Source of the DNA: a virus
IMG/VR virus record: IMGVR_UViG_3300042515_002525
Span: 1-56,692 of that record
Strand: one strand, 5' to 3'
DNA length: 56,692 nucleotides
A model generated the notes under the pieces. That model saw nothing but the letters and a program-made list of their open reading frames with translations. It did no database searches and was not told the DNA's origin. Shown piece after piece: positions 53,087-56,692 of this stretch. A program made the translations under genes and the position numbers. Numbering within the stretch: the first letter of the stretch is position 1; each line of letters begins with the position of its first letter.

Positions 53087-53092
53087 ATTATA
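53087..53092 (-). promoter_or_regulatory. -10 box directly before the start codon
   Basis: Minus-strand TATAAT ends 6 bases before ATG 53080. The same TATAAT-6-ATG spacing is at 40403-40408 before ATG 40396. If functional, transcription would begin at or next to the start codon, giving a leaderless message. Confidence 0.35.
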
Positions 53093-53106
53093 GCTGGTCA
53101 ATAGCT

Positions 53107-53137
53107 AAAAAAAAGGAAAAACCATTACGGTTCTTCC
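53107..53137 (-). terminator. Rho-independent terminator
   Basis: Minus strand: 9-bp stem GGAAGAACC/GGTTTTTCC (one G-U) with GTAAT loop, followed by eight T. It lies 13 bases after the stop at 53150. Confidence 0.88.
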
Positions 53138-53149
53138 TTTCTATTTAAT

Positions 53150-53665
53150 CTAGTTTAAAGCTACATACTCGGCACGCTCCGCATCAGATAAAGGTGTACG
53201 CAATAGATCAGAACTTACATGCTTTTCTTCGCAGAAGTCTGATGTTCCATACATTTTTCTGTAGTGATATACATACTTACCCTGCAGCGGTGAAAATTTG
53301 TTGCTTGCTGTTTTGGGTATGTTGAGCTTGCTGAATATGTCGTCGATAGTTAGATACTGAAGATATTGTTTTTGAATTTCGTTTACTTGTGCCGTCACTG
53401 AAGCAGGCAAATCGCTGAAATGAACTTTGGGGTATTTCTTAGCTTTGGAGTCTATTGAATTAAAGAACGTATAGCGAATTACGTCTTTGTAATACTCCAG
53501 GTTATTATCCACATGATCTGCAAATCTATCCGCCAATACGGCAGTGACCGCAGTCTTACCTAAATCTTTATTTCCCCAAGCTAGGGTCGACAGAATCGAG
53601 GACTTTGGCGTATAACTGACTTTCGAGAGACTTGATCTTTTCGATGTGTAGTCGAAGCTCTTCAT
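53150..53665 (-). CDS. Unknown protein
   Basis: 171 residues. Soluble, basic N-terminus (MKSFDYTSKRSSLSKVSY), middle with KVHFSDLPASVTAQVNEIQK, end with KYVYHYRKMYGTSDF. No family recognised. Its first 98 bases overlap the end of the membrane-protein gene in another frame. There is no internal ATG before codon ~139, so either the overlap is real or a GTG/TTG near Leu28 is used. Confidence 0.5.
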   Translation of the reverse strand: MKSFDYTSKRSSLSKVSYTPKSSILSTLAWGNKDLGKTAVTAVLADRFADHVDNNLEYYKDVIRYTFFNSIDSKAKKYPKVHFSDLPASVTAQVNEIQKQYLQYLTIDDIFSKLNIPKTASNKFSPLQGKYVYHYRKMYGTSDFCEEKHVSSDLLRTPLSDAERAEYVALN

Positions 53666-53858
53666 CCCTGATGTCTTTATAGTCCTCTATGTCTTGATGC
53701 CAATAAGCTGTTATACCTCCAACTGCTACAGCGAACAAAAGAGGGCAACTTAGGATTATGTAAGTGCCTACCACAAATTTGTTCGATGTTGCTAGTGCGG
53801 CAATACCTAAAAAAGCCAGAAAGCTTATACCTACGATAAGTAATTTTTTGTTTTTCAT
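53568..53858 (-). CDS. Two-helix membrane protein
   Basis: 96 residues. Helices at about 5-23 (KLLIVGISFLAFLGIAALAT) and 29-50 (VVGTYIILSCPLLFAVAVGG), then a charged cytoplasmic helix (KDIRDEELRLHIEKIKSL). No family recognised; superinfection immunity or holin-like are options. A GC-rich hairpin lies 9 bases before its ATG. Confidence 0.5.
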   Translation of the reverse strand: MKNKKLLIVGISFLAFLGIAALATSNKFVVGTYIILSCPLLFAVAVGGITAYWHQDIEDYKDIRDEELRLHIEKIKSLESQLYAKVLDSVDPSLGK

Positions 53859-53867
53859 AAGAAGTCT

Positions 53868-53889
53868 GGCGGGGGAGTTACCCCCCGCC
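53868..53889 (-). promoter_or_regulatory. GC-rich hairpin upstream of the membrane-protein start
   Basis: Perfect 8-bp stem GGCGGGGG/CCCCCGCC, 6-base loop. It falls between the stop at 53904 and ATG 53858, 9 bases before the ATG on the minus strand. No T-run follows in the direction of transcription, so it is not a standard terminator. Confidence 0.5.
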
Positions 53890-53903
53890 TTTAACTACGC
53901 AAA

Positions 53904-54701
53904 TTACCTCAGATCTTTGATCGTAAGAACCTGTGAAGGCTTGGGTTTGTTGACCCATACTTTCTTCATAGGCTTAGGTACGTACTCATCTTCCTGACTC
54001 AGTTCCACGAAACCGCTTTCACGGAATTCTGGAAACGGATTTGATCTTACATCGAGACCAGGGATCCAGCTTACGAGGCGATGTGTGTCTCTTGTGATCT
54101 TCATGGTTACGGTATGGTACCGAATTATCTGCTTGTGAGGAATGTCTCCCCAGGCAGCATCAGTAGTAACCCCACCAACACCACGACAAACCCACTTCAA
54201 CTGTCTGCGAAGATATCCGTTTTTCTTCGTACACTTCAACAGAGCCAGTTGCACCTTCTTGTTCTTGATGAACTCAGAAGGAATGTCCATGAACATTACA
54301 TTCCGGACACTTACCTGCCATTTACCGACGGGCAGTCTTCCAGTCAAAACAAATACCTCGTCTTTGTCTTTCCCGGTGTAGTTCTGCATCTGAGTAAGGT
54401 GAGTCAAATCGCTGACAACCTCAAGAAGGTCGTTAACCGACTCAACCTTTTCACCTCCTCTTCTCTTGATCCAAACAAACTCGCTCTGGATCTTACAAGG
54501 AAACCGCATAGGGTCAAATCCCTCTACAGGACTCTCCGCATTTTGCATACAGAGGGCATCCTGATTTCTCGTGATGCAGTCAACCAGATAGTCTGCGTCG
54601 ATCACTATGTTGTTTTCAGGCAGTGCAGTGCGGCTTACATGATCGCTCGAGGCGTCAACTGTTTCGAGCACTTCATCCAACATTTCGATTTCTTGAGACA
54701 T
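53904..54701 (-). CDS. Unknown protein
   Basis: 265 residues, soluble. Acidic N-terminus (QEIEMLDEVLETVDASSDH), then CKIQSEFVWIKRRGGEKVES, EVFVLTGRLPVGKWQVSVRN, KWVCRGVGGVTTDAAWGD, and a basic C-terminus (KPMKKVWVNKPKPSQVL). Several Cys but no clear metal motif. Not recognised. A promoter-like element and a palindrome lie upstream, giving an approximately 100-base leader. Confidence 0.6.
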   Translation of the reverse strand: MSQEIEMLDEVLETVDASSDHVSRTALPENNIVIDADYLVDCITRNQDALCMQNAESPVEGFDPMRFPCKIQSEFVWIKRRGGEKVESVNDLLEVVSDLTHLTQMQNYTGKDKDEVFVLTGRLPVGKWQVSVRNVMFMDIPSEFIKNKKVQLALLKCTKKNGYLRRQLKWVCRGVGGVTTDAAWGDIPHKQIIRYHTVTMKITRDTHRLVSWIPGLDVRSNPFPEFRESGFVELSQEDEYVPKPMKKVWVNKPKPSQVLTIKDLR

Positions 54702-54767
54702 AATACGATAACTATACTCTATCTTTTTTTCTTTCTTTGCTTATACAGGCTAAGAAAATTTCCTGTT

Positions 54768-54781
54768 CTCCTGCGCAGGAG
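54768..54781. repeat. 14-base perfect palindrome
   Basis: CTCCTGCGCAGGAG in the leader of the 265-residue gene, between the promoter-like element at 54806-54821 and ATG 54701. Possible operator for a dimeric protein. Confidence 0.45.
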
Positions 54782-54805
54782 TAACACACCTTTCAGCGTA
54801 TCAAT

Positions 54806-54821
54806 ATATTATACCACAAAT
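54806..54821 (-). promoter_or_regulatory. Extended -10 promoter, second copy of shared motif
   Basis: Minus-strand ATTTGTGGTATAATAT, identical over 16 bases to the element before the tRNA operon (43770-43785). It lies about 105 bases upstream of ATG 54701. Confidence 0.55.
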
Positions 54822-54838
54822 TTGCAGTTTTTATTGCG

Positions 54839-54925
54839 TTAGGTAGCCAGTATCACAGCCACAATTTCCTTACACAAATTAATAGTGCTCAATATAATTA
54901 AAACAATTAACAGCAGATATCTCAT
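54839..54925 (-). CDS. Possible 28-residue single-helix membrane peptide
   Basis: ATG 54925 overlaps the stop of the preceding gene as ATGA, the coupling used elsewhere here. Product starts MRYLLLIVLIILSTINL and ends AVILAT: one hydrophobic helix. Too short to be sure by sequence alone. Confidence 0.35.
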   Translation of the reverse strand: MRYLLLIVLIILSTINLCKEIVAVILAT

Positions 54926-55368
54926 TCTTGCTCTTCTCTCAGCGGGAACTTCCTCTTTAAAAAATATTTCAGAGGTTCAATAATAATTCCGAGTTCCTCG
55001 TCTTCACTCTCCATAACGAACAAACCTCCAAGCCCTCTATAAAACTTATCTCTACTTACCGCAAGCATAAGTGACTTTGTATAGAAAGACACGAAGTCTA
55101 AATCAAAGTTGTCTAGAAAGTCTTTGGACTCACTATACAGAGCGCTTTTTTTAAATGTATCAAATACAATTAACTGATTTAATCCTGCTGCTTTTTTTGT
55201 AACCGCAAATCTTATAGGTCTGTCCAATCTTTCAAGTTCTAGTGTAATTACTGGAGATTCCTCTCCGTTTTGTTCTAGATAATCTTTTGCAGCCTCGCGT
55301 ACTGCAGACCTCGGCATCTTAAGATGCTGTTTAATTTCTTGGCATGTTTTAATTTGCTCGTATGTCAT
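54922..55368 (-). CDS. Unknown protein
   Basis: 148 residues, soluble. N-terminal helix with KQHLKMPRSAVREAAKDYLE, which could be a helix-turn-helix; then VITLELERLDRPIRFAVTKK, LIVFDTFKKSALYSES, and an acidic region ending KYFLKRKFPLREEQE. No family recognised. Coupled by ATGA overlap to the genes on both sides. Confidence 0.5.
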   Translation of the reverse strand: MTYEQIKTCQEIKQHLKMPRSAVREAAKDYLEQNGEESPVITLELERLDRPIRFAVTKKAAGLNQLIVFDTFKKSALYSESKDFLDNFDLDFVSFYTKSLMLAVSRDKFYRGLGGLFVMESEDEELGIIIEPLKYFLKRKFPLREEQE

Positions 55369-55631
55369 CTGAATCTCACAATTTCGTTAATTTTTTCTTC
55401 GATAGTTTTCTTCCAAATAACTATATCTGCGTCGATGTTTTCTTCGCAACAAAACCCAGCCTTTTCGGCCGAAGCTTTACAGTCAACCTGACAAAGACAA
55501 GATTCAGGAATAAGCTGGTTATAGGCATTGTCGACAACCAAAGCGTCGACGCTTACGCCAAGCATTTCTGAAAATGTAAGAGGATTGTCTGTGTTCTCCC
55601 CTGAGTCTCTGTTGTATACCCTAATGCACAT
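55365..55631 (-). CDS. Small cysteine-rich unknown protein
   Basis: 88 residues. Cys-rich middle: CLCQVDCKASAEKAGFCCEE (about 45-65), five Cys that could bind metal. C-terminus DADIVIWKKTIEEKINEIV. Not recognised. Start overlaps the RNA-ligase end by 11 bases and its end overlaps the next gene by 4. Confidence 0.5.
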   Translation of the reverse strand: MCIRVYNRDSGENTDNPLTFSEMLGVSVDALVVDNAYNQLIPESCLCQVDCKASAEKAGFCCEENIDADIVIWKKTIEEKINEIVRFR

Positions 55632-56692
55632 CTTTAATTTGCGTTGAGATCATTTTTTTTATTTGTGCTGCCGCTAAATAGCCTTTATCAAGAATCGTGA
55701 AAGCGAGACCAGACTCGTCTCCATAAGTCTCTAAAATAGCTCTTGCTGCCTGCTTGCGTCCTTCTTTTGTTGTATCTATTTTAAAAGGGTCTATAGCGGC
55801 AAGTATAGCAGATTCTCTGTTCTTAGCTTTTTGATAGTGCTCTGTTACTTCCTTAGCCAAAGCCTCCGCTTCAGGCAAACACTCAAAATCCATGAATGTT
55901 TTTAATGCAGCTATAAAATCGTCATGCTGAGGGAACCCTTGACTTACAAACAGATCGAGCATGAAGTTTATGTTACAGTTTCCTCTCAGTCTATGTCTTT
56001 CAAGGTACCATTCACACTTAACTTTCTTTATACTCTGCCCATTGTCGAAATAAACACAGTATCCTTCTGCCCGAGTCATGCTTGCTAGTCTATCGTACAG
56101 ATCTTTGAAGCTAGCTATTCGATAACACTCAGCTGTACCTACATGCAAATCGCCTAGAGCTATTTCCGGCAAATGTACCTGCGGTACGTACGTATAGTTA
56201 GCATGCTCTACAATACCTATCAGTTTAATATCTGTTTGCGCCCCATAATCAACAACGATTTTATTGTTTCTGGTGGTCCACTCATAGATATAGGATACGT
56301 CTTTTTCAAGCTTTGAAGGATCGAACACTTTTGGATATCTCTTTTTAAGAACGGCTATATCATCTCTAGTCTTCTCGTGTTCTTCGACATCAAACGTTCC
56401 TCGTGTTCTTACTATTAGCTCTCCTCTAAATACAGAGACTATCAAACAAGAACCATCAATTTTCTCAATGACATGAGCTACGTTATCCTTTAAATCTTGC
56501 TCCACAAAGTCAGGGCAAACTTCGGCAGCTTCTCCAAGATTAAAAAACTTTTTAAATCCTAGCGAGACAGGTTCACCAGACGCTGTCCATATGCTGCTTC
56601 TATATATCAGATTGTCTTTGGTCCAGGACACTCCAATCTTTGAAGGAAACACGAGATAGCATTTTTCTCCAGCTATCTCGCGCTCTCTTACA
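55621..56692 (-). CDS. T4 Rnl1-type RNA ligase, 5' end beyond window
   Basis: Open from the right edge of the window; the GTG at 56652 is internal, because about 13 codons upstream (REREIAGEKCYLVFP) read straight on and true Rnl1 enzymes have residues there. Upstream of motif I is SLGFKKFFNLGEAAE, the conserved Rnl1 segment. Motif I is EKIDGSCLIV with Lys at about 56463 as AMP acceptor. Motif III-like SYIYEWTTRNNKIVVDYG, motif IV AEGYCVYFDN and motif V IKKVKCEWY follow. It seals RNA 5'-phosphate/3'-OH ends using ATP, typically repairing tRNAs cleaved by host anticodon nucleases. No 5'-polynucleotide kinase (Pnkp) is seen in the window. Confidence 0.85.
   Translation of the reverse strand, partial: VREREIAGEKCYLVFPSKIGVSWTKDNLIYRSSIWTASGEPVSLGFKKFFNLGEAAEVCPDFVEQDLKDNVAHVIEKIDGSCLIVSVFRGELIVRTRGTFDVEEHEKTRDDIAVLKKRYPKVFDPSKLEKDVSYIYEWTTRNNKIVVDYGAQTDIKLIGIVEHANYTYVPQVHLPEIALGDLHVGTAECYRIASFKDLYDRLASMTRAEGYCVYFDNGQSIKKVKCEWYLERHRLRGNCNINFMLDLFVSQGFPQHDDFIAALKTFMDFECLPEAEALAKEVTEHYQKAKNRESAILAAIDPFKIDTTKEGRKQAARAILETYGDESGLAFTILDKGYLAAAQIKKMISTQIKDVH

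Noticed and set aside
54081-54842. A 253-codon plus-strand frame antisense to the 265-residue gene
   Set aside because: Composition is unlike a protein, it crosses the promoter-like element, and the minus-strand gene fits the operon.
56652-56652. GTG as start of the RNA ligase
   Set aside because: The frame stays open upstream to the window end and the upstream residues look like ligase sequence.

Overview
The window reads as an internal piece of a large tailed double-stranded DNA bacteriophage. It carries a portal protein, an endolysin with holin-like and spanin-like neighbours, very long fibre proteins (collagen-like, fibronectin type III, LamG-like, leucine-rich), three tRNA genes, an RNA ligase and many small unknown genes packed with 1-8 nt overlaps. 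Both ends cut through a gene. No capsid, terminase, tail-tube or DNA polymerase gene is present, so most of the genome lies outside. Host clues are indirect: two Tat-type DUF1501 proteins of the kind abundant in Planctomycetota and Verrucomicrobiota, and mostly AT-rich start contexts without a Shine-Dalgarno sequence (also typical of Bacteroidota).

Layout. (1) 1-28254, minus strand: a fibre and glycosylation block. It holds a LRR/modular fibre, a LamG-like protein, four Gly-Ala-Thr-rich collagen-like proteins, a 1643-residue FN3 array and a small decoration-type protein, with five or so glycosyltransferases and a methyltransferase between and around them. (2) 28281-40396, minus: virion-interior-like or unknown proteins that share a short amphipathic Lys-x-Ala motif, including a GT-B-like protein and a tandem P-loop kinase with an HExxH segment. 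Embedded among them are two DUF1501 proteins, a Vsr-like nuclease, two holin-like membrane proteins and a 52-residue membrane gene on the opposite strand. (3) 40491-47422, minus: small genes, a spanin-like protein, tRNA-Arg/Leu/Met, a phosphoesterase and another FN3 protein. (4) 47500-52784, plus: portal block followed by a lysis cassette ending in a lysozyme. (5) 52781-56692, minus: small unknown genes and a T4 Rnl1-type RNA ligase running off the end.

The most promising unexplained items are the paired DUF1501 genes with a hidden opposite-strand gene between them, the co-location of Thr-rich collagen fibres with a glycosyltransferase cluster (a possible virion-fibre glycosylation system), and the Lys-x-Ala motif that recurs in seven otherwise unrelated proteins. 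Functional calls rest on motif recognition by eye; no database search was run.
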